This document shows positions 52,160 to 60,959 of a DNA stretch of 64,000 bases, piece after piece. Each line of letters opens with the position of its first letter. Position 1 is the first letter of the stretch. The notes under the pieces were generated by a model. That model saw nothing but the letters and a program-made list of their open reading frames with translations. It was not told the origin of the DNA and ran no database searches. The stretch comes from Photobacterium carnosum (lineage in GTDB: Bacteria > Pseudomonadota > Gammaproteobacteria > Enterobacterales > Vibrionaceae), in NCBI RefSeq assembly GCF_002849605.1, contig NZ_NPIB01000012.1, forward strand, positions 58,460 through 122,459. Direction: 5' to 3'. The translations under genes were made by a program, and so were the position numbers.

Positions 52160-52578
52160 TATTGTTGATCTTCCATTAATAGTTGCGTGGCTTTAATGTC
52201 GTTTTTTTGTAGAAAAGCTAATAATTTGAGCATCTGTTCGACTGAGGCTTTTTTATCAGCACCAATAACGACGGGTTTATTTGCCTGTGCTTTTACAGTG
52301 GCTAATAGTTGTTGTGAAAAGTTATCCCAGTTGTCGATCGATTGACCGTCTAATGCCCAATAAGGTTCAGCGTCAACGAGGTTTATCGTGATCGGATCGG
52401 CTTTGGTTGTTTGTAATATTTGAGTCGCGGTTTGCGGTAATTCTACATCTAATGCTTTAATTTTTACTGTTGCGGTAAGTAATAAAAACACCATCACAAT
52501 AAAAATAATATCCAATAATGGGGTTAAATCAGGGTTGAGTTCATCTGTGTTTTGCTGATGATTATTGATACTAATCAT
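52159..52578 (-). CDS. exbD: ExbD, TonB-system energiser
   Basis: This 139-residue protein has one N-terminal membrane helix after a short cytoplasmic start. The proton-path aspartate is in the LTPLLDIIFIVMVFLLLT segment (near residue 23). The periplasmic domain follows. It works with ExbB to energise TonB through the proton gradient. It overlaps exbB by 4 bp and hmuT by 1 bp. Confidence 0.93.
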   Translation of the reverse strand: MISINNHQQNTDELNPDLTPLLDIIFIVMVFLLLTATVKIKALDVELPQTATQILQTTKADPITINLVDAEPYWALDGQSIDNWDNFSQQLLATVKAQANKPVVIGADKKASVEQMLKLLAFLQKNDIKATQLLMEDQQ

Positions 52579-53276
52579 GCTGATTTACCATTGTAAGCTG
52601 GGTTTTCTTCACAAGTATCACATGGCTTTACGGGGCCATTACCGAGATCAATGTTCATGCCTTCTAACCATAAATTACAACGATTTAGACTGTGCTCTAA
52701 TGTCTCCATGATGCTATCGGCCCATAAGCCTAATAATTGTGAGCCTGTAATGGCGGGCAGGGCAATAATTAAGCCAGCAGCGGTAGTGCGCATCGCTAAA
52801 CCTAGACCATCAGCAAGATCACTGGGAGTCACAGAGCCTGTTGATAGGGCAATGCTTTTAAACATTTCAATTAAGCCCAGAACGGTACCAAGTAAACCTA
52901 ATAGCGGACTAATCACACCAATTAAACTCAGTAATCGTAACCCTGAACGCAATTGTTGACGTTTTTGAAGTAGCCAAATGCTTGCGGCATCTTCACGTAA
53001 TGGTTTCGTAAAATGACGATGGGAAATCAGCATCGAGATGCCTTTACATAATAATGGCCGTTGGTGTTTAAGTTGTTCTGCTAACTGATCAAGTGCGCGA
53101 TCATCATGGCGATTTTGTTTATCCAAAAGTGCGGTAACTTTGGTTTTTCCAACACCAGTACAGAGTAATACTTGTATAAACCGTTCAACTAAAATCATGA
53201 CCGTTAATATCGAGCAAATAAGCAGCGGCCATGTCATAAGGCCAAATTGTTGGGTGAGGTTGTCAATAACAGTCAT
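52575..53276 (-). CDS. exbB: ExbB, TonB-system energiser
   Basis: This 233-residue MotA/TolQ/ExbB proton-channel protein has three spans, at residues near 15-35, 130-150 and 165-190, the second starting LLSLIGVISPLLGLLGTVLGLIEMF. It lies 3 bp after tonB and overlaps exbD, so the three form one unit. Together they power outer-membrane haem receptors, not seen in this window. Confidence 0.93.
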   Translation of the reverse strand: MTVIDNLTQQFGLMTWPLLICSILTVMILVERFIQVLLCTGVGKTKVTALLDKQNRHDDRALDQLAEQLKHQRPLLCKGISMLISHRHFTKPLREDAASIWLLQKRQQLRSGLRLLSLIGVISPLLGLLGTVLGLIEMFKSIALSTGSVTPSDLADGLGLAMRTTAAGLIIALPAITGSQLLGLWADSIMETLEHSLNRCNLWLEGMNIDLGNGPVKPCDTCEENPAYNGKSA

Positions 53277-53279
53277 GGT

Positions 53280-54116
53280 TTAGTCCAGTTTAAAACGTAC
53301 AGGGATCTGTACTCGGTGGGCAATCGCTTTACCGTTCACAATATGAGAAGAAAAATGCCATTTTTTGATCGCCGCGATTGCCGCGTTATCTAAGATCTGT
53401 GCGCCTGATGATTTGATCAGTTTTTGCTTGAGTTGTTGTCCTTTTATATCAATCCAGACTTCAATCAGTACTTGACCTTCAATGCCACGACGTTTGGCTA
53501 ATTTGGGGTAATTGACAGCGCCAGGTCGTGTTACAAAGGTAGGCTTTGATACCAACTGTAATGCTTGTGTTCCTGCGTTATCGACAGCGGTGGCTGCTGT
53601 TTTATTCGCTTGATTTGACGGTGCTTTTGTTGATTTTAGTGCTGTTTTTGTATCTGTCGTCGTTGTTGGTGTTACAGCTGATGATGTCTGTTTTAAAGGT
53701 TTTGTATGCGTAAGCTGCTTTTTCTTTACAGGGGGGACAGTTTTCTTTTGTGTTGTTGCTTTCTTTTGTGTTGTTGCTTTCTTTTGCGTTACTGTTTTCT
53801 TCGGTGTTATCGTTTTTTTAAGCGTTGGGGCTTTTTTATCCGCTGTTGTGGTCTTTGTTAAGCGCTTCATGGTTGATGCAACAGGGGGCTTTACTGGCGC
53901 AGATTTTGTTGGTATCGATTCGGTTGATATTGGTATTACCGTTGGCGGTGGTGTTTTCACTACAGTAGGTGGAACAGCAACGAAGGTTAAACTGACACGT
54001 GGCGTATCGGTTCCTATCGTCAGTGTGATTGGATCCTTGGTTGGCATCGCAGCAAGAAACATACTATGAACCAATAATGATACCGCCCCAGCGGCAACGT
54101 AACGTTTTGTATTCAC
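53280..54116 (-). CDS. tonB: TonB energy transducer
   Basis: This 278-residue protein has an N-terminal membrane anchor (YVAAGAVSLLVHSMFLAAM, with the H that contacts ExbD), a long Lys/Pro/Thr-rich periplasmic spacer and the C-terminal TonB fold (YPKLAKRRGIEGQVLIEVWIDIKG to AAIKKWHF). The spacer holds hexapeptide repeats KKATTQ/KKTVTQ from an 18-bp tandem repeat (53743-53814). It is the first gene of the haem-uptake operon, divergent from hutW over a candidate Fur box. Confidence 0.93.
   Translation of the reverse strand: MNTKRYVAAGAVSLLVHSMFLAAMPTKDPITLTIGTDTPRVSLTFVAVPPTVVKTPPPTVIPISTESIPTKSAPVKPPVASTMKRLTKTTTADKKAPTLKKTITPKKTVTQKKATTQKKATTQKKTVPPVKKKQLTHTKPLKQTSSAVTPTTTTDTKTALKSTKAPSNQANKTAATAVDNAGTQALQLVSKPTFVTRPGAVNYPKLAKRRGIEGQVLIEVWIDIKGQQLKQKLIKSSGAQILDNAAIAAIKKWHFSSHIVNGKAIAHRVQIPVRFKLD
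53743..53814 (-). repeat. 18-bp tandem repeat within tonB (4 units)
   Basis: Two identical units (53743-53760, 53761-53778) and two diverged ones (53779-53796, 53797-53814) encode K-K-x-T-x-Q/P in the TonB spacer. The repeat keeps frame, so gain or loss changes spacer length without frameshift. Confidence 0.85.
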
Positions 54117-54285
54117 TATTTTTACCTAAAAATAACACTAAAAAGAACGTCATCGATAGTGATTGAATATTGACGCAAAATACCACCTCCTGTGTATATG
54201 GTTAGTTTTATTATATTTTTCATGTTGTTAGTAACATAATTATTAATATCAGCATTTTATTTTTAGCCATTATCCACTAAATGCG

Positions 54286-54304
54286 AATAATATCAATTAT
54301 CATT
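54286..54304. promoter_or_regulatory. Candidate Fur box between tonB and hutW
   Basis: AATAATATCAATTATCATT fits the 19-bp Fur box (GATAATGATAATCATTATC) at most positions and lies within the 392-bp divergent region. It would repress both haem-uptake and haem-use operons under iron-rich conditions. Pattern match only. Confidence 0.65.
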
Positions 54305-54508
54305 TGCAATATTATTCAATGCAAAATATTATGACCGAAAATAAGATTAAGAATCACTGATGGGAATGGCAATGTACCGTTTCTGTACTGAAATCTTGAA
54401 ATAAACAGCTTAAAAAGTGATAGCAAATAATCATAAATGATGTGATGTGAATCGATTTGTCGCCAACCTTATCGAAGTTACACATCACAAGTTACTGAAG
54501 AGGGGCTA

Positions 54509-55939
54509 GTGGACATAGCCATTAATATGATAAATGCTGAACAATCTATATTGCCTATAAATACGCCAGCTAGTTTGGATATATCTAGTTTTGGTGGTGA
54601 TATTCTTGGAGAAAATACGCCGGATCCGTTGCGATTTGGTTTTCGACGTAAATTATCGGCACATGCTGGTGGTGGTAGTCACAATCCTATTGAATCCAAT
54701 CAAATACAGCCGCTAGTACAGCAAATTTTACAGCGGACAACCCCACCTTTTAATAAGCGTTGTTTATACGTTCATATTCCATTTTGTCGTGTACGTTGTA
54801 CCTATTGCAGTTTTTTTGAATATGCATCGAGCCAACGGCTGATTGATGATTATTTTGCGGCATTAATGGTTGAGCTTAAATATAAAGCCGCTCAGCCATG
54901 GACGCAAGCTGCACCTTTTCAAGCGGTCTATATTGGCGGTGGTACTCCGACTGATTTAACCGCGGCACAAATTAAACAACTCGGCACCATGATCCGCCAA
55001 TATTTTCCGTTAGCCACTGATTGTGAGTTAACCCTAGAAGGGCGAATTAACCGTTTCAGCGATGAAATGTTTGAATCGGCACTTGAAGGCGGGTTTAACC
55101 GTTTTTCTTTTGGTGTGCAAAGTTTTGATACGCAAGTTCGTCGTAAAGCAAAACGCTTAGATGATCGCGACGTGGTGTTAAAACGTGTCAGTGAGTTAGC
55201 GGCAACCGATCAAGTGCCTATTGTGATTGATTTACTCTATGGGCTGCCTTATCAGAATCTTGAAGTCTGGCAACAGGATTTGAACGATTTTCTTGATTCT
55301 GGTGCCAATGGTGTTGATTTATATCAATTGATTGAAATGGGTAATACGCCAATGGGGAAAATGGTCGAACAAGGTCGTTTACCTGAGCCGGCTGATACCA
55401 TGACTAAAGCCTCAATGTTTGAAATGGGGGTAGATTTTATGGCTAAACATCATCTACGTCGTTTAAGTGTTAATCATTGGGCGCGCGATAATCGTGAACG
55501 AAGTAGCTATAACAGCCTTGCTAAAACCACCGCCGAAGTCTTACCACTAGGGGCGGGTGCTGGTGGCAATGTTGGCGGTTATGGTTTTATGCAACATCGT
55601 AAGCTTGAACATTATATGGATGATGTTAATAACCAACGGATCCCACTGGCGATGATGGTTAAATCACCACCCCATGCTGCGGTTAATACGGTAATTAAAG
55701 CAGGCTTTGATCGCGGAGTGATTGTAGCAAAACAACTCGATAAGCAAGCAGGCTGGTCATTGTTCAGTTATTGCATGCCATTATTTCAACAGTGGCAACA
55801 ACATGGCTTTGTTGAAATAGAACAACTAGGGCGGCATCGCTATTTAAATCTGACGCTAGCAGGGCAATTTTGGGCGGTAACGCTGGCACAAGCATTGATT
55901 CAAGTAATAACCACCACAACGGTAAAAGCTCAATCTTAA
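54509..55939 (+). CDS. hutW: Haem-utilisation radical SAM protein HutW
   Basis: This 476-residue radical SAM protein is related to coproporphyrinogen III dehydrogenase (HemN/ChuW family). The iron-sulfur motif is CxxxCxxC in HIPFCRVRCTYCSFF (near residue 95). AVYIGGGTPTDL and the RFSFGVQSFDTQVRRKAKR segment are typical. ChuW-type enzymes open the haem ring without oxygen. It starts with a GTG at 54509 behind AGAGGGG; an ATG lies six codons in. It is first in hutW-hutX-hutZ. Confidence 0.92.
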   Translation: MDIAINMINAEQSILPINTPASLDISSFGGDILGENTPDPLRFGFRRKLSAHAGGGSHNPIESNQIQPLVQQILQRTTPPFNKRCLYVHIPFCRVRCTYCSFFEYASSQRLIDDYFAALMVELKYKAAQPWTQAAPFQAVYIGGGTPTDLTAAQIKQLGTMIRQYFPLATDCELTLEGRINRFSDEMFESALEGGFNRFSFGVQSFDTQVRRKAKRLDDRDVVLKRVSELAATDQVPIVIDLLYGLPYQNLEVWQQDLNDFLDSGANGVDLYQLIEMGNTPMGKMVEQGRLPEPADTMTKASMFEMGVDFMAKHHLRRLSVNHWARDNRERSSYNSLAKTTAEVLPLGAGAGGNVGGYGFMQHRKLEHYMDDVNNQRIPLAMMVKSPPHAAVNTVIKAGFDRGVIVAKQLDKQAGWSLFSYCMPLFQQWQQHGFVEIEQLGRHRYLNLTLAGQFWAVTLAQALIQVITTTTVKAQS

Positions 55940-55990
55940 CCGTGTGAAAATTAAATATATTAGCTAATTGTAATTAAAAGGATGATAACT

Positions 55991-56509
55991 GTGTTTACTC
56001 GCTATTCTCATGATGAATTAAAAACGAGGGTTGCTCAAATATTGCAACAGGATGAAAAACTTCATGCTGGCGCTATTGCTGAACAATTACAGGTTACAGA
56101 AGGTGAAGTGGCGTTATCGCTGCCATCTGAGTTAGTTTTTCCACTGGCTGGCAATGTGGCACAAACCATTGTTGAGGCATTACCTAGCTGGGGGCCTGTT
56201 ACCACTATCGTGCATTCAATGGGGTCTATCTTTGAAGTGAAAGCGCCGTTTCCCAAAGGAAAATTGGCCCGTGGCTACTATAATTTAATGGGTAAAGATG
56301 GCGAATTGCATGGTCATTTACGGTTAGATCTCGTTAAGCATATAGCATTAGTCAGTAAGCCATTTATGGGACAAGAAAGCTATTTTATTGGCTTCTTTGC
56401 CGAGCAAGGCGAATGTGTCTTTAAAGTCTATTTAGGTAGAGATAAACAGCGCAGCTTATTCTCAGATCAAATTGAAAAGTTTCAACAGCTCAAACTATTA
56501 GCCAATTAA
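55991..56509 (+). CDS. hutX: Haem-utilisation protein HutX
   Basis: This is a 172-residue cytoplasmic haem carrier of the HutX/ChuX family, which passes haem to HutZ. WGPVTTIVHSMGSIFEVKAPFPKGKLARGYYNLMGKDGELHGHLRLD follows the Vibrio protein closely. The GTG at 55991 has AAGGA at good spacing; an ATG at 55982 (175 residues) is the alternative but its ribosome site is too close. It lies 51 bp after hutW. Confidence 0.9.
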   Translation: MFTRYSHDELKTRVAQILQQDEKLHAGAIAEQLQVTEGEVALSLPSELVFPLAGNVAQTIVEALPSWGPVTTIVHSMGSIFEVKAPFPKGKLARGYYNLMGKDGELHGHLRLDLVKHIALVSKPFMGQESYFIGFFAEQGECVFKVYLGRDKQRSLFSDQIEKFQQLKLLAN

Positions 56510-56607
56510 AGCCATTAGTTAAAACTAGTCGTTAGTTAAAAATATAATAACAACAGATAAAAATAGAATATTAGTCAGCCAGTATTAAAAAAATAAGGGA
56601 ATTATTT

Positions 56608-57165
56608 ATGAATGAAGTAAAACAAGAACGACTGCAAAGCCGCTTAGGACCAGAAATTAAAGAATTTCGTGAAGGATGTTTAACACTGCAACTCGCCACC
56701 GTTGATATTAATGGTAAACCCAATGTCAGTTATGCTCCGTTTGCGTTACTTGATGATGGGTATTATGTGTTAATTAGCCAAATTGCCAAACATGCGCGTA
56801 ATTTACTGGAAAATCCGCAAGTCTCTTTAATGATGATTGAAGATGAAACGACAGCAAAAACACTGTATGCCCGTAAACGATTAACGTTTGAAGCAGATGT
56901 GAGTGTGGTTGAGCGTAATAGTGATCGTTGGTTGTTGGCAGTGGCAGCGTTACGCGACCGCTTTGGTGAGATTATTGATGGTTTAAGTGGCTTAGAAGAT
57001 TTTGTCTTATTCCGCTTAGCGCCAACGCAAGGGCTATTTGTTAAAGGGTTTGGTAAAGCCTTTCAAGTTAGTGGGGATGATTTAGTGGATTTTGTTCATT
57101 TAGAGCAAGGGCATCGTCGGATTAAAGATGGTTCTGAAATTGAAACGCCAACAGATAAATTATAA
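56608..57165 (+). CDS. hutZ: Haem oxygenase-like protein HutZ
   Basis: This 185-residue split-barrel protein of the HugZ/HutZ family opens haem oxidatively to release iron. LQLATVDINGKPNVSYAPFALLDDGYYVLISQIAKHARNL and the C-terminal LFVKGFGKAFQVSGDDL, followed by the HRRIK-like end bearing the haem-ligand histidine region, match the family. AAGGGA precedes the ATG. It ends hutWXZ. Confidence 0.92.
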   Translation: MNEVKQERLQSRLGPEIKEFREGCLTLQLATVDINGKPNVSYAPFALLDDGYYVLISQIAKHARNLLENPQVSLMMIEDETTAKTLYARKRLTFEADVSVVERNSDRWLLAVAALRDRFGEIIDGLSGLEDFVLFRLAPTQGLFVKGFGKAFQVSGDDLVDFVHLEQGHRRIKDGSEIETPTDKL

Positions 57166-57200
57166 ATAGCATTTGTTGGCAGTCGTAAAATAAACCCATT

Positions 57201-57227
57201 CATGCCTGTCAATTTATCGCAGGCATG
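57201..57227 (+). terminator. Hairpin after hutZ
   Basis: The perfect arms CATGCCTG and CAGGCATG flank an 11-nt loop, 36 bp past the hutZ stop. There is only a short T-rich tail, so it is a probable terminator. Confidence 0.55.
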
Positions 57228-57374
57228 TGTTCGTTTAGGGTGTTATAGCAGACTCTAGCGACAGCAATAATCGAGAAGTTGATCCCGATCATCGTAATTT
57301 AGAGCGAAACTTGAACTCAAGTAAATATCAGTGATAATTAGCGTATACATTGCTTATTTATTCGGATCAATATA

Positions 57375-57770
57375 ATGACGGAAGAACATAAAAAGGGTAT
57401 TTGGTTTGCTTATATAGCCAGCTTTCTAACCCCGTTTACTTTATTATTATCAGGGGTTATCGCTATTATTTATGCGGGTTATAAACTTGATAAAGGCACT
57501 GATGAGATTACCTATAGCCATTATTACACTATTATTCGTAGCTTCTTTTTGTTTTTAACCTTTTTTGTAGTGTTAGGTGTTTCTGCTGCGACAACCACAG
57601 GTATGATCGCGGGTGCTGAATATTGGGTCCACAGTGATATTCTGGCGAAGATATTGAACGTATTACCGTTTGTTGGTGGTGCGATTGCGATTGTTGCAAT
57701 AGCTGTGTGGTTTGCAAAAATCATTAATGGCATGAAATTGTTAAGCCAAAATCAAGCCGTTAAGTTATAA
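57375..57770 (+). CDS. DUF4870-like small membrane protein
   Basis: This 131-residue protein has three membrane helices (about residues 10-33, 52-75 and 93-115). KGIWFAYIASFLTPFTLLLSGVIAIIYAGYKLDKGTDEITYSHYY resembles DUF4870-type proteins, which have unknown function. It is a single gene between hutZ and a shared terminator. I cannot assign a role. Confidence 0.75.
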   Translation: MTEEHKKGIWFAYIASFLTPFTLLLSGVIAIIYAGYKLDKGTDEITYSHYYTIIRSFFLFLTFFVVLGVSAATTTGMIAGAEYWVHSDILAKILNVLPFVGGAIAIVAIAVWFAKIINGMKLLSQNQAVKL

Positions 57771-57809
57771 GTTATATTTTCTCTTAATTAGATATAAAAA
57801 ATGAGACAT

Positions 57810-57846
57810 AAAAAAGGATAATCATTGGATTATCCTTTTTTTTTGA
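57810..57846. terminator. Bidirectional terminator between convergent genes
   Basis: The perfect hairpin AAAAAGGATAAT / ATTATCCTTTTT is followed by TTTT on the plus strand and flanked by AAAA on the other side. It serves both 57375-57770 and 57876-58451. Confidence 0.9.
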
Positions 57847-57875
57847 ATAAAAGATTATTCAGTTGTGTAGCGCAA

Positions 57876-58451
57876 TTATTTTCTAAATTGCATTACCAGT
57901 TGATTAAGCTGTTTTAGTAGATCTGTTGTTTTTGAATCTACTTTTTTCATTGCATTGATAACGTCATCTTGTACTTGTTTGTCTTGCTTGCTGATTGCAG
58001 GATCATTCAAGATTGAACGCTGTTGTTTTTCAAGCGTAGTACGAATAGTCGTAAATTCTTTAATCAGAGCGGTACGCTTGTCATTTGAAATGTCTTTTTT
58101 CGTTGCTTCAATTTGGATTTCTTGAGCACGTTTAATTAACTTTTCAGGCTGGTAACCTAATGCTTTAACTTTATTGTTAAATGCAGTTTCGTAAGCTTTC
58201 ATCTCAGTGATTAATTGAGGGTTTGCTTTTAATGTCTTCACACGAATAGCGGCAAGTTCTTGTTGAATTTTACCAATTTCACCCGCAACGTGTTGTTGCT
58301 CTGCGGTAATCTTTTGAGATGCCATCATAGAGGCATTCGGAGCATCTTTAGCCATTGCTACTGTTGGCGCTGCTGCAAATGCACAAGCTAACGCTACTGG
58401 TACAGCTAATTTAAGAAACTTGGTTTTTAAGCTAGATGTTTTTGTTTGCAT
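57876..58451 (-). CDS. Periplasmic helical protein of unknown function
   Basis: This 191-residue exported protein has a Sec signal peptide ending near VAMA-K (residue 35). The mature part is almost entirely helical and charged, with predicted coiled-coil stretches (EQQHVAGEIGKIQQELAAIRVKTL and the C-terminal KKVDSKTTDLLKQLNQLVMQF). It has no cysteines in the mature part and no membrane span. I do not recognise the family. It may be a chaperone-like or cell-envelope spacer protein, but that is guesswork. AGAGAAA supports the ATG at 58451. Confidence 0.75.
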   Translation of the reverse strand: MQTKTSSLKTKFLKLAVPVALACAFAAAPTVAMAKDAPNASMMASQKITAEQQHVAGEIGKIQQELAAIRVKTLKANPQLITEMKAYETAFNNKVKALGYQPEKLIKRAQEIQIEATKKDISNDKRTALIKEFTTIRTTLEKQQRSILNDPAISKQDKQVQDDVINAMKKVDSKTTDLLKQLNQLVMQFRK

Positions 58452-58864
58452 TATGGTTTCTCTTTTGTTCGATGAATAACATTATTATTCAAGAAGGCGT
58501 GAGAGAGCATCAAAGCAAGTCTCATCGTGATTAATCTTGAAGTGCTTATGATATAACATACGCGTCCAGATTTACGCTTATGTCAGATTATTGTCATTAA
58601 GTCTGAAGCTAAACTGAATCGTAGCCTGATTATTTTATCAGTTCGCTATAAAGGGAGATAGAGATATAATATCAATCTAATAATTCGGTAAATAAATTAT
58701 CACACAAATTGCTTTATCCTCTTAAAGAATAGATAATCGATTATCATAATTCTCAGAATTTGAGTGTTTAATAACCTGAACTGAGTCCTGTTTAATTTTT
58801 TCTAACGTTTATCTATATTTTTGATCAAAACGATAGATAAAATCCCCCCTATACTGGAGTTCAT
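58452..58864. promoter_or_regulatory. 413-bp promoter region upstream of hypB
   Basis: Three palindromes lie here: GATAATCGATTATC (58732-58745, perfect), AATTCTCAGAATT (58748-58760) and a large imperfect one around TTTGATCAAA, with arms TTTATCTAT (58808-58816) and ATAGATAAA (58833-58841), ending 23 bp before hypB. No convincing FNR or sigma-54 promoter was found. The left part serves the gene at 57876-58451. Confidence 0.6.
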
Positions 58865-59599
58865 ATGTGCCAAGATTGCGGTTGTTCATTACCGAGAGGT
58901 GATCACCATCATCACCAACTACAAGCAAATCCACAATTAAATGATAAAAAAACATTGTCGGTTATTCATAAAATTCTAGATAAGAATGATGTGGAAGCGG
59001 CACACAATCGAGCCCATTTTGAAGCACAGAATGTGACGGCATTTAATTTGATGAGTAGCCCAGGTAGCGGTAAAACCACATTGCTTGAGCACTTACATCA
59101 ACATTCTGATTTAAAATATGCTGTTATTGAAGGTGATTTAGAAACCTCGCGTGATGCTGATCGTTTAAAAGCACACGGTATTGATGCATACCAAATTCAA
59201 ACAGGTTCTGCTTGTCACCTTGATGCCTTTATGGTTCACGGTGCATTACACCATGTTGATCTTAAAAATCTTGATATTTGCTTTGTTGAGAACGTAGGTA
59301 ATTTGGTTTGTCCTGCAAGCTACGATGTGGGTACGCATAAAAATATTGTTTTGGTTTCTGTTCCAGAAGGCGACGACAAAATTGAAAAATACCCAGTGAT
59401 GTTCCGTCGTGCTGATGTGGTATTAATTACCAAGTGTGATTTGTTACCGTATTTTGATTTCAGCATTGAAGAAGCGAAAGCGCAGCTTAAGAAACTGAAT
59501 CCTAATATTGAAGTGATTACGCTATCAACGACAGATGAAGCAACGTTTGCCCCTTTAGTGACATGGCTAACGGCTAATCTACGTCAACAGGAAGCGTAA
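58865..59599 (+). CDS. hypB: Hydrogenase nickel incorporation GTPase HypB
   Basis: This 244-residue SIMIBI GTPase inserts nickel into the hydrogenase large subunit with HypA. The N-terminal metal motif CxxCGC (MCQDCGC) is followed by a short His run. The P-loop is SSPGSGKTTLLEH, then EGDLETSRDADR, a metal-site segment TGSACHLDAFMV, and NVGNLVCPASYDVG and TKCDLLPY. It is the first gene of hypB-C-D-E-A. Confidence 0.95.
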   Translation: MCQDCGCSLPRGDHHHHQLQANPQLNDKKTLSVIHKILDKNDVEAAHNRAHFEAQNVTAFNLMSSPGSGKTTLLEHLHQHSDLKYAVIEGDLETSRDADRLKAHGIDAYQIQTGSACHLDAFMVHGALHHVDLKNLDICFVENVGNLVCPASYDVGTHKNIVLVSVPEGDDKIEKYPVMFRRADVVLITKCDLLPYFDFSIEEAKAQLKKLNPNIEVITLSTTDEATFAPLVTWLTANLRQQEA

Positions 59600-59601
59600 T
59601 T

Positions 59602-59841
59602 ATGTGTTTATCGATTCCATCGCAGGTTGTAGAAATTCACGAAGATAATACGGTTACTGTTGATACTATGGGCATGAAGCGTCGAGTAAGCTGCCATTTA
59701 TTAATGGATCCGCTTGTTCTTGGTGAATATGTATTAGTTCATATTGGTTTTGTAATGAGCAAAATCGATGACAAAGATGCACAAGAAAGTCTTGAAATGT
59801 ATCAGTTTATTATGGATGAATCAGGGCCACTTCCAATATGA
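59602..59841 (+). CDS. hypC: Hydrogenase maturation chaperone HypC
   Basis: This 79-residue chaperone has the essential N-terminal MCLSIPSQV, whose Cys2 carries the Fe(CN)2CO moiety with HypD and contacts the large-subunit precursor. It lies 2 bp after hypB and overlaps hypD by 4 bp. Confidence 0.95.
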   Translation: MCLSIPSQVVEIHEDNTVTVDTMGMKRRVSCHLLMDPLVLGEYVLVHIGFVMSKIDDKDAQESLEMYQFIMDESGPLPI

Positions 59842-60959
59842 GTTTTGATCTTAAAAAACTGTATGAAGGTTTTCGTGATGCCGACACAGTTCTTAATCTA
59901 GCTAAACAAATTAAATTGCTTGCGGTTGATTTACCTGAACCAATGCAAGTAATGGAAGTGTGTGGTGGTCATACACATACCATTATGAAGTATGGTTTAA
60001 AGCAGTTATTGCCCGACAATATTGATTTTATTCACGGCCCCGGTTGTCCTGTGTGTGTAATGCCCAAAGAGCGTATTGACCATGCAGCAGCATTAGCCTG
60101 TCAACCAAATGTGATTTTAGTAACATTGGGCGACATGATCCGTGTTCCAGGTTCAAAAGGCAGTTTGGCACAATATCGCGCTAAAGGGTGTGATATTCGA
60201 CCAATTTATGATCCGTTGGATTGTTTAGCTATTGCGCTTGATAACCCAGATAAAGACGTGGTTTTCTTTGCGATTGGCTTTGAAACTTCAACCCCAATGA
60301 CGGCTATTTTGATTGAATTAGCCGAGCAACGTCAGGTCAATAACCTTTATTTCCACATTAATCATGTATTAGTGCCACCTGCGATTGATGTAGTAATGGC
60401 TGATCCTGCGGTTAAAGTGAATGCGTTTATTGGTCCTTCGCATGTAAGTGTTATTGAAGGCGCTAAAATTTATCGCTCAGTGGTTGAAAATTATAAAACA
60501 CCTGTTGTTGTGGCAGGTTTTGAACCCGTTGATGTGATGGAATCTATTCTGCGCTTAACCAAGCAAAGAGTCGCAGGCATTGCTGAACTCGATGTGCAAT
60601 ATACACGCGCTGTAACAGAAGAAGGTAACACGGTTGCTCAAGCAGCAGTTAAACGTTGTTTTGATATTCGTGATAGTTTCCGCTGGCGTGGTTTAGGGCC
60701 GATTGCTAACTCAGCATTACAACTTAATGCAAAATATCGTCATCGCGATGCTGAAATTAAATTTGCTGCTTATTTGCCCATGACACCGATTGATGATCAT
60801 AAAGCGTGTCAGTGCGGTGATATTTTGCGTGGTTTAGCGAAACCAAAAGATTGTAAAGTCTTTGGCCGTGGTTGTACGCCACAAACGCCACTTGGCAGTT
60901 GTATGGTGAGTTCAGAAGGTGCGTGTAATGCGTATTTCCGTTACCGAGGTGTAAAATGA
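59838..60959 (+). CDS. hypD: Hydrogenase maturation protein HypD
   Basis: This 373-residue iron-sulfur protein, with the same length as E. coli HypD, builds the Fe(CN)2CO unit with HypC. The conserved CGGHTHTIMKYG, GPGCPVCVMPKERID, and the C-terminal cysteine-rich part (CQCGDILRG, CKVFGRGCTP) binding a 4Fe-4S cluster are present. It overlaps hypC and hypE by 4 bp each. Confidence 0.96.
   Translation: MSFDLKKLYEGFRDADTVLNLAKQIKLLAVDLPEPMQVMEVCGGHTHTIMKYGLKQLLPDNIDFIHGPGCPVCVMPKERIDHAAALACQPNVILVTLGDMIRVPGSKGSLAQYRAKGCDIRPIYDPLDCLAIALDNPDKDVVFFAIGFETSTPMTAILIELAEQRQVNNLYFHINHVLVPPAIDVVMADPAVKVNAFIGPSHVSVIEGAKIYRSVVENYKTPVVVAGFEPVDVMESILRLTKQRVAGIAELDVQYTRAVTEEGNTVAQAAVKRCFDIRDSFRWRGLGPIANSALQLNAKYRHRDAEIKFAAYLPMTPIDDHKACQCGDILRGLAKPKDCKVFGRGCTPQTPLGSCMVSSEGACNAYFRYRGVK

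Noticed and set aside
58690..58725. Sigma-54 promoter before hypB
   Set aside because: TTGC is present, but the -24 GG at the fixed distance is absent.
58801..58864. FNR site before hypB
   Set aside because: TTTGATCAAA lacks the four-base spacer between TTGAT and ATCAA that FNR needs.
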